Positions 1 through 14,300 of a DNA stretch of 64,000 nucleotides are shown piece after piece. A program made the translations under genes and the position numbers. The notes under the pieces were generated by a model, which worked only from the letters and a program-made list of their open reading frames with translations, did not search any database and had not been told where the DNA came from. The stretch's first letter is position 1; each line of letters begins with the position of its first letter. Source of the stretch: Odiellus spinosus (Eukaryota > Arthropoda > Arachnida > Opiliones > Phalangiidae); the NCBI GenBank assembly GCA_963920705.1, contig OY987230.1, forward strand, positions 372,001-436,000, given 5' to 3'.

Positions 1-50
1 AGCGAATTTTGAAAATCTGAAATTTGACTATTTTGATATTCTATGATTTC

Positions 51-364
51 TTGAATTGGCCATATTTTTCTTGTTTTTCAACGGATTTTTGAAAACTCTT
101 ATTATTTAGGCTGTCCATTAATTGCTCTTTCGAATGACTTTGGTTTTGTCTAAATTGCAAAATTGTGACAAATATAAAATTGGTTAAAATTAAGCAAAAA
201 CGCTTAAAAATCCAAGATTATTGGATTCAAATGGACACAAAACTTTTGAATTTTAAGCGATTTAGAAAAAATTAAGAGCACTCGAAAGACCAAATTTTGG
301 TCTATCTAAAAAACAATAGTTTTGGAAAATCCGTTGAAAAACAAGAAAAATATGGCCAATTCAA
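51..364 (+). repeat. Satellite core module (314 bp), reference plus copy
   Basis: This is a representative core. Positions 51-158 and 257-364 form an imperfect inverted repeat of about 108 bp per arm. It is identical over roughly the outer 39 bases (starting ttgaattggccatat) and diverges inward. The centre (159-256) is asymmetric and gives the core its orientation. It holds small local dyads: ttaagc/gcttaa around a six-base loop and aatccaa/ttggatt around a five-base loop. A near-palindrome, agaccaaattttggtct, lies in the right arm at about 287-303. The symmetry point is 207.5, and in-place inversion about that point reproduces the spacing of minus cores. I take no coding function from it. 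Confidence 0.9.
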
Positions 365-433
365 GAAATCATACAATATCAAAATAGTCAAATTTCAGAT
401 TTTAAAAATTCGCTTTTTGATATTAGATGTTTT
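365..433 (+). repeat. Satellite linker module (69 bp), reference copy
   Basis: A 69-bp segment lies between successive cores. It begins gaaatcat and ends gatgtttt. Elsewhere the same segment appears as its exact reverse complement, as at 1-50 and 1123-1191. It has a weak dyad of its own: atatcaaaa near the left meets ttttgatat near the right. Among the first 20 cores, the preceding linker and the core show all four orientation combinations (plus core after either linker 5 and 8 times; minus core 3 and 4 times). Linker and core therefore vary independently. Lengths add to 314 + 69 = 383. Confidence 0.88.
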
Positions 434-1619
434 TTGAATTGTCCATATTTTCCATGTTTTTCAACGGATTTTCCAAAACTCTTGTTTTTTAGATAGACCA
501 ATATTTGCTCTTTCGAGTGGTCTTAATTGTGTATAAATCGCTTAAAATTCAAAAGTTTTGTGTCCATTTGAATCCAATAATCTTGGATTTTTAAGCGTTT
601 TTGCTTAATTTTAACCAATTTTATATTTGTCACAATTTTGCAATTTAGACAAAACCAAAGTCATTCGAAAGAGCAATTAATGGACAGTCTAAATAATAAG
701 AGTTTTCAAAAATCCGTTGAAAAACAAGAAAAATGTGGACAATTCAAGAAATCATAGAATATCAAAATAGTCAAATTTCAGATTTTCAAAATTCGCTTTT
801 TGATATTAGATGTTTTTTGAATTGGCCATATTTTTCTTGTTTTTCAACGGATTTTTGAAAACTCTTATTATTAAGACTGTCCATTAATTGCTCTTTCGAA
901 TGACTTTGTTTTTGTCTAAATTGCAAAATTGTGACAAATATAAAATTGGTTAAAATTAAGCAAAAACGCTTAAAAATCCAAGATTATTGGATTCAAATGG
1001 ACACAAAACTTTTGATTTTTAAGCGATTTAGACAAAATTAAGACCACTCGAAAGAGCAAATATTGGTCTATTTGAAAATCAAGAGTTTTGGAAAATCCGT
1101 TGAAAAACATGGAAAATATGGACAATTCAAAAAACATCTAATATCAAAAAGCGAATTTTGAAAATCTGAAATTTGACTATTTTGATATTGTATGATTTCT
1201 TGAATTGGCCATATTTTTCTTGTTTTTCAACGGATTTTCCAAAACTATTGTTTTTTAGATAGACCAAAATTTGGTCTTTCGAGTGGTCTTAATTTTGTCT
1301 AAATCGCTTAAAATTCAAAAGTTTTGTGTCCATTTGAATCCAATAATCTTGGATTTTTAAGCGTTTTTGCTTAATTTTAACCAATTTTATATTTGTCACA
1401 ATTTTGCAATTTAGACAAAACCAAAGTCATTCGAAAGAGCAATTAATGGACAGTTTAAATAATAAGAGTTTTCAAAAATCCGTTGAAAAACAAGAAAAAT
1501 ATGGCTAATTCAAGAAATCATAGAATATCAAAATAGTCAAATTTCAGATTTTCAAAATTCGCTTTTTGATATTAGATGTTTTTTGAATTGTCCATATTTT
1601 CCATGTTTTTCAACGGATT

Positions 1620-2630
1620 TTTGAAAACTCTTATTATTTAAACTGTCCATTAATTGCTCTTTCGAATGACTTTGGTTTTTTCTAAATTGCAAAATTGTGA
1701 CAAATATAAAATTGGTTAAAATTAAGCAAAAACGCTTAAAAATCCAAGATTATTGGATTCAAATGGACACAAAACTTTTGATTTTTAAGCGATTTAGACA
1801 AAATTAAGACCACTCGAAAGACCAAATTTTGGTCTATCTAAAAAACAAGAGTTTTGGAAAATCCGTTGAAAAACATGGAAAATATGGCCAATTCAAAAAA
1901 CATCTAATATCAAAAAGCGAATTTTGAAAATCTGAAATTTGACTATTTTGATATTCTATGATTTCTTGAATTGGCCATATTTTTCTTGTTTTTCAACGGA
2001 TTTTTGAAAACTCTTATTATTTAGACTGTCCATTAATTGCTCTTTCGAATGACTTTGGTTTGGTCTAAATTGCAAAATTGTGACAAATATAAAATTGGTT
2101 AAAATTAAGCAAAAACGCTTAAAAATCCAAGATTATTGGATTCAAATGGACACAAAACTTTTGAATTTTAAGCGATTTAGACAAAATTAAGACCACTCGA
2201 AAGACCAAATTTTGGTCTATCTAAAAAACCATAGTTTTGGAAAATCCGTTGAAAAACAAGAAAAATATGGCCAATTCAAGAAATCATACAATATCAAAAT
2301 AGTCAAATTTCAGATTTTCAAAATTCGCTTTTTGATATTAGATGTTTTTTGAATTGTCCAAATTTTCCATGTTTTTCAACGGATTTTTAAAAACTCTTAT
2401 TATTTAAACTGTCCATTAATTGCTCTTTCGAATGACTTTGGTTTTGTCTAAATTGCAAAATTGTGACAAATATAAAATTGGTTAAAATTAAGCAAATACG
2501 CTTAAAAATCCAAGATTATTGGATTCAAATGGACACAAAACTTTTGATTTTTAAGCGATTTAGACAAAATTAAGACCACTCGAAAGAGCAAATATTGGTC
2601 TATCTGAAAATCAAGAGTTTTGGAAAATCC
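1620..2630. repeat. Segment shared with 41462-42472, 39842 bp away
   Basis: Rare variants occur together here and nowhere else that I noticed: ggtttggtctaaattgc (about 2057 and 41899), aaaaccatagttttgg (2225 and about 42067) and agcaaatacgcttaaa (about 2490 and 42332). Three plus cores follow each other in both places with the same linker order. The offset is 39842 bp. The right edge is where one copy has ccgtagaaaaacatg and the other ccgttgaaaaacaag. Confidence 0.75.
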
Positions 2631-4213
2631 GTAGAAAAACATGAAAAATATGGACAATTCAAAAAACATCTAATATCAAAAAGCGAATTTTGAAAATCTG
2701 AAATTTGACTATTTTGATATTGTATGATTTCTTGAATTGGCCATATTTTTCTTGTTTTTCAACGGATTTTCCAAAACTATTGTTTTTTAGATAGACCAAA
2801 ATTTGGTCTTTCGAGTGGTCTTAATTTTGTCTAAATCGCTTAAAATTCAAAAGTTTTGTGTCCATTTGAATCCAATAATCTTGGATTTTTAAGCGTTTTT
2901 GCTTAATTTTAACCAATTTTATATTTGTCACAATTTTGCAATTTAGACAAAACCAAAGTCATTCGAAAGAGCAATTAATGGACAGTCTAAATAATAAGAG
3001 TTTTCAAAAATCCGTTGAAAAACAAGAAAAATATGGCCAATTCAAGAAATCATACAATATCAAAATAGTCAAATTTCAGATTTTAAAAATTCGCTTTTTG
3101 ATATTAGATGTTTTTTGAATTGTCCATATTTTCCATGTTTTTCAACGGATTTTCCAAAACTCTTGTTTTTTAGATAGACCAATATTTGCTCTTTCGAGTG
3201 GTCTTAATTTTGTCTAAATCGCTTAAAATTCAAAAGTTTTGTGTCCATTTGAATCCAATAATCTTGGATTTTTAAGCGTTTTTGCTTAATTTTAACCAAT
3301 TTTATATTTGTCACAATTTTGCAATTTAGACAAAACCAAAGTTATTCGAAAGAGCAATTAATGGACAGTCTAAATAATAAGAGTTTTCAAAAATCCGTTG
3401 AAAAACAAGAAAAATGTGGACAATTCAAGAAATCATAGAATATCAAAATAGTCAAATTTCAGATTTTCAAAATTCGCTTTTTGATATTAGATGTTTTTTG
3501 AATTGGCCATATTTTTCTTGTTTTTCAACGGATTTTTGAAAACTCTTATTATTAAGACTGTCCATTAATTGCTCTTTCGAATGACTTTGTTTTTGTCTAA
3601 ATCGCAAAATTGTGACAAATATAAAATTGGTTAAAATTAAGCAAAAACGCTTAAAAATCCAAGATTATTGGATTCAAATGGACACAAAACTTTTGATTTT
3701 TAAGCGATTTAGACAAAATTAAGACCACTCGAAAGAGCAAATATTGGTCTATCTGAAAATCAAGAGTTTTGGAAAATCCGTTGAAAAACATGGAAAATAT
3801 GGACAATTCAAAAAACATCTAATATCAAAAAGCGAATTTTGAAAATCTGAAATTTGACTATATTGATATTCTATGATTTCTTGAATTGGCCATATTTTTC
3901 TTGTTTTTCAACGGATTTTTGAAAACTCTTATTATTTAGACTGTCCATTAATTGCTCTTTCGAATGACTTTGGTTTTGTCTAAATTGCAAAATTGTGACA
4001 AATATAAAATTGGTTAAAATTAAGCAAAAACGCTTAAAAATCCAAGATTATTGGATTCAAATGGACACAAAACTTTTGAATTTTAAGCGATTTAGACAAA
4101 ATTAAGACCACTCGAAAGAGCAAATTTTGGTCTATCTAAAAAACAATAGTTTTGGAAAATCCGTTGAAAAACAAGAAAAATATGGCCAATTCAAAAAACA
4201 TCTAATATCAAAT

Positions 4214-5353
4214 AGCGAATTTTGAAAATCTGAAATTTGACTATTTTGATATTCTATGATTTCTTGAATTGGCCATATTTTTCTTGTTTTTCAACGGATT
4301 TTTGAAAACTCTTATTATTTAGACTGTCCATTAATTGCTCTTTCGAATGACTTTGGTTTTGTCTAAATTGCAAAATTGTGACAAATATAAAATTGGTTAA
4401 AATTAAGCAAAAACGCTTAAAAATCCAAGATTATTGGATTCAAATGGACACAAAACTTTTGAATTTTAAGCGATTTAGAAAAAATTAAGACCACTCGAAA
4501 GACCAAATTTTGGTCTATCTAAAAAACAATAGTTTTGGAAAATCCGTTGAAAAACAAGAAAAATATGGCCAATTCAAGAAATCATACAATATCAAAATAG
4601 TCAAATTTCAGATTTTAAAAATTCGCTTTTTGATATTAGATGTTTTTTGAATTGTCCATATTTTCCATGTTTTTCAACGGATTTTCCAAAACTCTTGTTT
4701 TTTAGATAGACCAATATTTGCTCTTTCGAGTGGTCTTAATTTTGTCTAAATCGCTTAAAATTCAAAAGTTTTGTGTCCATTTGAATCCAATAATCTTGGA
4801 TTTTTAAGCGTTTTTGCTTAATTTTAACCAATTTTATATTTGTCACAATTTTGCAATTTAGACAAAACCAAAGTCATTCGAAAGAGCAATTAATGGACAG
4901 TCTAAATAATAAGAGTTTTCAAAAATCCGTTGAAAAACAAGAAAAATGTGGACAATTCAAGAAATCATAGAATATCAAAATAGTCAAATTTCAGATTTTC
5001 AAAATTCGCTTTTTGATATTAGATGTTTTTTGAATTGGCCATATTTTTCTTGTTTTTCAACGGATTTTTGAAAACTCTTATTATTAAGACTGTCCATTAA
5101 TTGCTCTTTCGAATGACTTTGTTTTTGTCTAAATCGCAAAATTGTGACAAATATAAAATTGGTTAAAATTAAGCAAAAACGCTTAAAAATCCAAGATTAT
5201 TGGATTCAAATGGACACAAAACTTTTGATTTTTAAGCGATTTAGACAAAATTAAGACCACTCGAAAGAGCAAATATTGGTCTATCTGAAAATCAAGAGTT
5301 TTGGAAAATCCGTTGAAAAACATGGAAAATATGGACAATTCAAAAAACATCTA
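4214..5353. repeat. Higher-order duplication, partner of 1-1140
   Basis: Cores at anchors 4434 (plus), 4781 (minus) and 5200 (plus) repeat the order and private variants of the first three cores in the window, 4213 bp upstream. Confidence 0.75.
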
Positions 5354-8300
5354 ATATCAAAAGCGAATTTTGAAAATCTGAAATTTGACTATATTGATAT
5401 TCTATGATTTCTTGAATTGGCCATATTTTTCTTGTTTTTCAACGGATTTTTGAAAACTCTTATTATTTAGACTGTCCATTAATTGCTCTTTCGAATGACT
5501 TTGGTTTTGTCTAAATTGCAAAATTGTGACAAATATAAAATTGGTTAAAATTAAGCAAAAACGCTTAAAAATCCAAGATTATTGGACTCAAATGGACACA
5601 AAACTTTTGAATTTTAAGCGATTTAGACAAAATTAAGACCACTCGAAAGACCAAATTTTGGTCTATCTAAAAAACAATAGTTTTGGAAAATCCGTTGAAA
5701 AACAAGAAAAATATGGCCAATTCAAGAAATCATAGAATATCAAAATAGTCAAATTTCAGATTTTCAAAATTCGCTTTTTGATATTAGATGTTTTTTGAAT
5801 TGTCCATATTTTCCATGTTTTTCAACGTATTTTTGAAAACTCTTATTATTTAAACTGTCCATTAATTGCTCTTTCGAATGACTTTGGTTTTGTCTAAATT
5901 GCAAAATTGTGACAAATATAAAATTGGTTAAAATTAAGCAAAAACGCTTAAAAATCCAAGATTATTGGATTCAAATGGACACAAAACTTTTGATTTTTAA
6001 GCGATTTAGACAAAATTAAGACCACTCGAAAGAGCAAATATTGCTCTATCTAAAAAACAAGAGTTTTGGAAAATCCGTTGAAAAACAAGAAAAATATGGC
6101 CAATTCAAGAAATCATAGAATATCAAAATAGTCAAATTTCAGATTTTCAAAATTCGCTTTTTGATATTAGATGTTTTTTGAATTGTCCATATTTTCCATG
6201 TTTTTCAACGGATTTTTGAAAACTCTTATTATTTAAACTGTCCATTAGTTGCTCTTTCGAATGACTTTGGTTTTGTCTAAATTGCAAAATTGTGACAAAT
6301 ATAAAATTGGTTAAAATTAAGCAAAAACGCTTAAAAATCCAAGATTATTGGATTCAAATGGACACAAAACTTTTGATTTTTAAGCGATTTAGACAAAATT
6401 AAGACCACTCGAAAGACCAAATTTTGGTCTATCTAAAAAACAAGAGTTTTGGAAAATCCGTTGAAAAACATGGAAAATATGGCCAATTCAAGAAATCATA
6501 GAATATCAAAATAGTCAAATTTCAGATTTTCAAAATTCGCTTTTTGATATTAGATGTTTTTTGAATTGTCCATATTTTCCATGTTTTTCAACGGATTTTT
6601 GAAAACTCTTATTATTTAAACTGTCCATTAATTGCTCTTTCGAATGACTTTGGTTTTGTCTAAATTGCAAAATTGTGACAAATATAAAATTGGTTAAAAT
6701 TAAGCAAAAACGCTTAAAAATCCAAGATTATTGGATTCAAATGGACACAAAACTTTTGATTTTTAAGCGATTTAGACAAAATTAAGACCACTCGAAAGAC
6801 CAAATTTTGGTCTATCTAAAAAACAAGAGTTTTGGAAAATCCGTTGAAAATCATGGAAAATAAGGACAATTCAAAAAACATCTAATATCAAAAAGCGAAT
6901 TTTGAAAATCTGAAATTTGACTATTTTGATATTCTATGATTTCTTGAATTGGCCATATTTTTCTTGTTTTTCAACGGATTTTCCAAAACTATTGTTTTTT
7001 AGATAGACCAAAATTTGGTCTTTCGAGTGGTCTTAATTTTGTCTAAATCGCTTAAAAATCAAAAGTTTTGTGTCCATTTGAATCCAATAATCTTGGATTT
7101 TTAAGCGTTTTTGCTTAATTTTAACCAATTTTATATTTGTCACGTTTTGGCAATTTAGACAAAACCAAAGTCATTCGAAAGAGCAATTAATGGACAGTCT
7201 AATTAATAAGAGTTTTCAAAAATCCGTTGAAAAACAAGAAAAATATGGCCAATTCAAGAAATCATAGAATATCAAAATAGTAAATTTTCAGATTTTCAAA
7301 ATTCGCTTTTTGATATTAGATGTTTTTTGAATTGTCCATATTTTCCATGTTTTTCAACGGATTTTCCAAAACTCTTGTTTTTTAGATAGACCAAAATTTG
7401 GTCTTTCGAGTGGTCTTAATTTTGTCTAAATCGCTTAAAAATCAAAAGTTTTGTGTCCATTTGAATCCAATAATCTTGGATTTTTAAGCGTTTTTGCTTA
7501 ATTTTAACCAATTTTATATTTGTCACAATTTTGCAATTTAGACAAAACCAAAGTCATTCGAAAGAGCAATTAATGGACAGTTTAAATAATAAGAGTTTTC
7601 AAAAATCCGTTGAAAAACATGGAAAATATGGACAATTCAAAAAACATCTAATATCAAAAAGCGAATTTTGAAAATCTGAAATTTGACTATTTTGATATTC
7701 TATGATTTCTTGAATTGGCCATATTTTCCATGTTTTTCAACGGATTTTCCAAAACTCTTGTTTTTTAGACCAAAATTTGGTCTTTCGAGTGGTCTTGATT
7801 TTGTCTAAATCGCTTAAAAATCAAAAGTTTTGTGTCCATTTGAATCCAATAATCTTGGATTTTTAAGCGTTTTTGCTTAATTTTAACCAATTTTATATTT
7901 GTCACAATTTTGCAATTTAGACAAAACCAAAGTCATTCGAAAGAGCAATTAATGGACAGTTTAAATAATAAGAGTTTTCAAAAATCCGTTGAAAAACATG
8001 GAAAATATGGACAATTCAAAAAACATCTAATATCAAAAAGCGAATTTTGAAAATCTGAAATTTGACTATTTTGATATTGTATGATTTCTTGAATTGCCCA
8101 TATTTTTCTTGTTTTTCAACGGATTTTCCAAAACTCTTGTTTTTTAGATAGACCAACATTTGGTCTTTCGAGTGGTCTTAATTTTGTCTAAATCGCTTAA
8201 AAATTAAAAGTTTTGTGTCCATTTGAATCCAATAATCTTGGATTTTTAAGCGTTTTTGCTTAATTTTAACCAATTTTATATTTGTCACAATTTTCCAATT

Positions 8301-11300
8301 TAGACAAAACCAAAGTCATTCGAAAGAGCAATTAATGGACAGTTTAAATAATAAGAGTTTTCAAAAATCCGTTGAAAAACATGGAAAATATGGACAATTC
8401 AAAAAACATCTAATATCAAAAAGCGAATTTTGAAAATCTGAAATTTGACTATTTTGATATTCTATGATTTCTTGAATTGGCCATATTTTTCTTGTTTTTC
8501 AACGCATTTTTGAAAACTCTTATTATTTCAACTGTCCATTAATTGCTCTTTTGAATGACTTTGGTTTTGTCTAAATTGCAAAATTGTGACAAATATAAAA
8601 TTGGTTAAAATAAAGCAAAAACGCTTAAAAATCCAAGATTATTGGATTCAAATGGACACAAAACTTTTGATTTTTAAGCGATTTAGACAAAATTAAGACC
8701 ACTCGAAAGAGCAAATATTGGTCTATCTGAAAATCAAGAGTTTTGGAAAATCCGTTGAAAAACATGGAAAATATGGACAATTCAAAAAACATCTAATATC
8801 AAAAAGCGAATTTTTAAAATCTGAAATTTGACTATTTTGATATTGTATGATTTCTAGAATTGGCCATATTTTTCTTGTTTTTCAACGGATTTTCCAAAAC
8901 TATTGTTTTTTAGATAGACCAAAATTTGGTCTTTCGAGTGGTCTTAATTTTGTCTAAATCGCTTAAAATTCAAAAGTTTTGTGTCCATTTGAATCCAATA
9001 ATCTTGGATTTTTAAGCGTTTTTGCTTAATTTTAACCAATTTTATATTTGTCACGTTTTGGCAATTTAGACAAAACCAAAGTCATTCGAAAGAGCAATTA
9101 ATGGACAGTCTAAATAATAAGAGTTTTCAAAAATCCGTTGAAAAACAAGAAAAATATGGCCAATTCAAGAAATCATAGAATATCAAAATAGTCAAATTTC
9201 AGATTTTCAAAATTCGCTTTTTGATATTAGATGTTTTTTGAATTGTCCATATTTTCCATGTTTTTCAACGGATTTTCCAAAACTCTTGTTTTTTAGATAG
9301 ACCAAAATTTGGTCTTTCGAGTGCTCTTAATTTTGTCTAAATCGCTTAAAAATCAAAAGTTTTGTGTCCATTTGAATCCAATAATCTTGGATTTTTAAGC
9401 GTTTTTGCTTAATTTTAACCAATTTTATATTTGTCACAATTTTGTAATTTAGACAAAACAAAGTCATTCGAAAGAGCAATTAATGGACAGTTTAAATAAT
9501 AAGAGTTTTCAAAAATCCGTTGAAAAACATGGAAAATATTGACAATTCAAAAAACATCTAATATCAAAAAGCGAATTTTGAAAATCTGAAATTTGACTAT
9601 TTTGATATTGTATGATTTCTTGAATTGGCCATATTTTTCTTGTTTTTCAACGGATTTTCCAAAACTATTGTTTTTTAGATAGACCAAAATTTGGTCTTTC
9701 GAGTGGTCTTAATTTTGTCTAAATCGCTTAAAATTCAAAAGTTTTGTGTCCATTTGAATCCAATAATCTTGGATTTTTAAGCGTTTTTGCTTAATTTTAA
9801 CCAATTTTATATTTGTCACAATTTGGCAATTTAGACAAAACCAAAGTCATTCGAAAGAGCAATTAATGGACAGTCTAAATAATAAGTGTTTTCAAAAATC
9901 CGTTGAAAAACAAGAAAAATATGGCCAATTCAAGAAATCATAGAATATCAAAATAGTCAAATTTCAGATTTTCAAAATTCGCTTTTTGATATTAGATGTT
10001 TTTTGAATTGTCCATATTTTCCATGTTTTTCAACAGATTTTCCAAAACTCTTGTTTTTTAGATAGACCAAAATTTGGTCTTTCGAGTGGTCTTAATTTTG
10101 TCTAAATCGCTTAAAAATAAAAAGTTTTGTGTCCATTTGAATCCAATAATCTTGGATTTTTAAGCGTTTTTGCATAATTTTAACCAATTTTATATTTGTC
10201 ACAATTTTGCAATTTAGACAAAACCAAAGTCATTCGAAAGAGCAATTAATGGACAGTTTAAGTAATAAGAGTTTTCAAAAATCCGTTGAAAAACATGGAA
10301 AATATGGACAATTCAAAAAACATCTAATATCAAAAAGCGAATTTTGAAAATCTGAAATTTGACTATTTTGATATTCTATGATTTCTTGAATTGGCCATAT
10401 TTTTCTTGTTTTTCAACGGATTTTTGAAAACACTTATTATTTAGACTGTCCATTAATTGCTCTTTCGAATGACTTTGGTTTTGTCTAAATTGTAAAATTG
10501 TGCCAAATATAAAATTGGTTAAAATTAAGCAAAAACGCTTAAAAATCCAAGATTATTGGATTCAAATGGACACAAAACTTTTGAATTTTAAGCGATTTAG
10601 ACAAAATTAAGACCACTCGAAAGAGCAAATATTGGTCTATCTAAAAAACAAGAGTTTTGGAAAATCCGTTGAAAAACATGGAAAATATGGACAATTCAAA
10701 AAACATCTAATATCAAAAAGCGAATTTTTAAAATCTGAAATTTGACTATTTTGATATTGTATGATTTCTTGAATTGGCCATATTTTTCTTGTTTTTCAAC
10801 GGATTTTCCAAAACTATTGTTTTTTAGATAGACCAAAATTTGGTCTTTCGAGTGGTCTTAATTTTGTCTAAATCGCTTAAAATTCAAAAGTTTTGTGTCC
10901 ATTTGAATCCAATAATCTTGGATTTTTAAGCGTTTTTGCTTAATTTTAACCAATTTTATATTTGTCACAATTTGGCAATTTAGACAAAACCAAAGTCATT
11001 CTAAAGAGCAATTAATGGACAGTCTAAATAATAAGAGTTTTCAAAAATCCGTTGAAAAACAAGAAAAATATGGCCAATTCAAGAAATCATAGAATATCAA
11101 AATAGTCAAATTTCAGATTTTCAAAATTCGCTTTTTGATATTAGATGTTTTTTGAATTGTCCATATTTTCCATGTTTTTCAACGGATTTTTGAAAACTCT
11201 TATTATTTAAACTGTCCATTAATTGCTCTTTCGAATGACTTTGGTTTTGTCTAAATTGCAAAATTGTGACAAATATAAAATTGGTTAAAATTAAGCAAAA

Positions 11301-14300
11301 ACGCTTAAAAATCCAAGATTATTGGATTCAAATGGACACAAAACTTTTGATTTTTAAGCGATTTAGACAAAATTAAGACCACTCGAAAGACCAAATTTTG
11401 GTCTATCTAAAAAACAAGAGTTTTGGAAAATCCGTTGAAAAACATGGAAAATATGGCCAATTCAAGAAATCATAGAATATCAAAATAGTCAAATTTCAGA
11501 TTTTCAAAATTCGCTTTTTGATATTAGATGTTTTTTGAATTGTCCATATTTTCCATGTTTTTCAATGGATTTTCCAAAACTCTTGATTTTCAGATAGACC
11601 AATATTTGCTCTTTCGAGTGGTCTTAATTTTGTCTAAATCGCTTAAAAATCAAAAGTTTTGTGTCCATTTGAATCCAATAATCTTGGATTTTTAAGCGTT
11701 TTTGCTAAATTTTAACCAATTTTATATTTGTCACAATTTTGCAATTTAGACAAAACCAAAGTCATTCGAAAGAGCAATTAATGGACAGTTTAAATAATAA
11801 GAGTTTTCAAAAATCCGTTGAAAAACAAGAAAAATGTGGACAATTCAAGAAATCATAGAATATCAAAATAGTCAAATTTCAGATTTTCAAAATTCGCTTT
11901 TTGATATTAGATGTTTTTTGAATTGGCCATATTTTTCTTGTTTGTCAACGGATTTTTGAAAACTCTTATTATTAAGACTGTCCATAAATTGCTCTTTCGA
12001 ATGACTTTGTTTTTGTCTAAATTGCAAAATTGTGACAAATATAAAATTGGTTAAAATTAAGCAAAAACGCTTAAAAATCCAAGATTATTGGATTCAAATG
12101 GACAAAAAACTTTTGATTTTTAAGCGATTTAGACAAAATTAAGACCACTCGAAAGAGCAAATATTGGTCTATCTGAAAATCAAGAGTTTTGGAAAATCCG
12201 TTGAAAAACATGGAAAATATGGACAATTCAAAAAACATCTAATATCAAAAAGCGAATTTTGAAAATCTGAAATTTGACTATTTTGATATTCTATGATTTC
12301 TTGAATTGGCCATATTTTTCTTGTTTTTCAACGGATTTTCCAAAACTATTGTTTTTTAGATAGACCAAAATTTGGTCTTTCGAGTGGTCTTAATTTTGTC
12401 TAAATCGCTTAAAATTCAAAAGTTTTGTGTCCATTTGAATCCAATAATCTTGGATTTTTAAGCGTTTTTGCTTAATTTTAACCAATTTTATATTTGTCAC
12501 GTTTTGGCAATTTAGACAAAACCAAAGTCATTCGAAAGAGCAATTAATGGACAGTCTAATTAATAAGAGTTTTCAAAAATCCGTTGAAAAACAAGAAAAA
12601 TATGGCCAATTCAAGAAATCATAGAATATCAAAATAGTCAAATTTCAGATTTTCAAAATTCGCTTTTTGATATTAGATGTTTTTTGAATTGTCCATATTT
12701 TTCTTGTTTTTCAACGGATTTTTGAAAACTCTTATTATTAAGACTGTCCATTAATTGCTCTTTCGAATGACTTTGTTTTTGTCTAAATTGCAAAATTGTG
12801 ACAAATATAAAATTGGTTAAAATTAAGCAAAAACGCTTAAAAATCCAAGATTATTGGATTCAAATGGACACAAAACTTTTGAATTTTAAGCGATTTAGAC
12901 AAAATTAAGACCACTCGAAAGACCAAATTTTGGTCTATCTAAAAAACAAGAGTTTTGGAAAATCCGTTGAAAAACATGGAAAATATGGACAATTCAAAAA
13001 ACATCTAATATCAAAAAGCGAATTTTGAAAATCTGAAATTTGACTATTTTGATATTCTATGATTTCTTGAATTGGCCATATTTTTCTTGTTTTTCAACGG
13101 ATTTTTGAAAACTCTTATTATTTAGACTGTCCATTAATTGCTCTTTCGAATGACTTTGGTTTTGTCTAAATTGCAAAATTGTGACAAATATAAAATTGGT
13201 TAAAATTAAGCAAAAACGCTTAAAAATCCAAGATTATTGGATTCAAATGGACACAAAACTTTTGAATTTTAAGCGATTTAGACAAAATTAAGACCACTCG
13301 AAAGACCAAATTTTGGTCTATCTAAAAAACAAGAGTTTTGGAAAATCCGTTGAAAAACATGGAAACTATGGACAATTCAAAAAACATCTAATATCAAAAA
13401 GCGAATTTTGAAAATCTGAAATTTGACTATTTTGATATTCTATGATTTTTTGAATTGGCCATATTTTTCTTGTTTTTCAACGGATTTTCCAAAACTATTG
13501 TTTTTTAGATAGACCAAAATTTGGTCTTTCGAGTGGTCTTAATTTTGTCTAAATCGCTTAAAAATCAAAAGTTTTGTGTCCATTTGAATCCAACAATCTT
13601 GGATTTTTAAGCGTTTTTGCTTAATTTTAACCAATTTTATATTTGTCACAATTTTGCAATTTAGACAAAACCAAAGTCATTCGAAAGAGCAATTAATGGA
13701 CAGTTTAAATAATAAGAGTTTTCAAAAATCCGTTGAAAAACAAGAAAAATATGGCCAATTCAAGAAATCATACAATATCAAAATAGTCAAATTTCAGATT
13801 TTCAAAATTCGCTTTTTGATATTAGATGTTTTTTGAATTGTCCATATTTTCCATGTTTTTCAACGGATTTTCCAAAACTCTTGTTTTTTAGATAGAGCAA
13901 TATTTGCTCTTTCGAGTGGTCTTAATTTTGTCTAAATCGCTTAAAACTCAAAAGTTTTGTGTCCATTTGAAACCAATAATCTTGGATTTTTAAGCGTTTC
14001 TGCTTAATTTTAACCAATTTTATATTTGTCACAATTTTGCAATTTAGACAAAACCAAAGTCATTCGAAAGAGCAATTAATGGACAGTTTAAATAATAAGA
14101 GTTTTCAAAAATCCGTTGAAAAACAAGAAAAATGTGGACAATTCAAGAAATCATAGAATATCAAAATAGTCAAATTTCAGATTTTCAAAATTCGCTTTTT
14201 GATATTAGATGTTTTTTGAATTGGCCATATTTTCCATGTTTTTCAACGGATTTTCCAAAACTCTTGTTTTTTAGATAGACCAAAATTTGGTCTTTCGAGT

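Larger units (their letters stand above)
1..1140. repeat. Higher-order duplication, 11-unit offset (partner 4214-5353)
   Basis: Three consecutive cores (plus, minus, plus) match 4214-5353 at an offset of exactly 4213 bp, which is 11 x 383. Both copies share the private variant tttagaaaaaattaag (261 and 4474) and the form aaatgtggacaattc in the second linker approach. The match ends after the third core, where orientations diverge. Confidence 0.75.

Noticed and set aside
2936-3118. 60-codon open frames in satellite units (also 13654-13836, 32353-32535 on minus, 28565-28795 on minus)
   Set aside because: They are the same repeat segment read across core and linker, present only where chance variants remove a stop. 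They have no domain and no codon-like conservation, and they occur on both strands according to module orientation.
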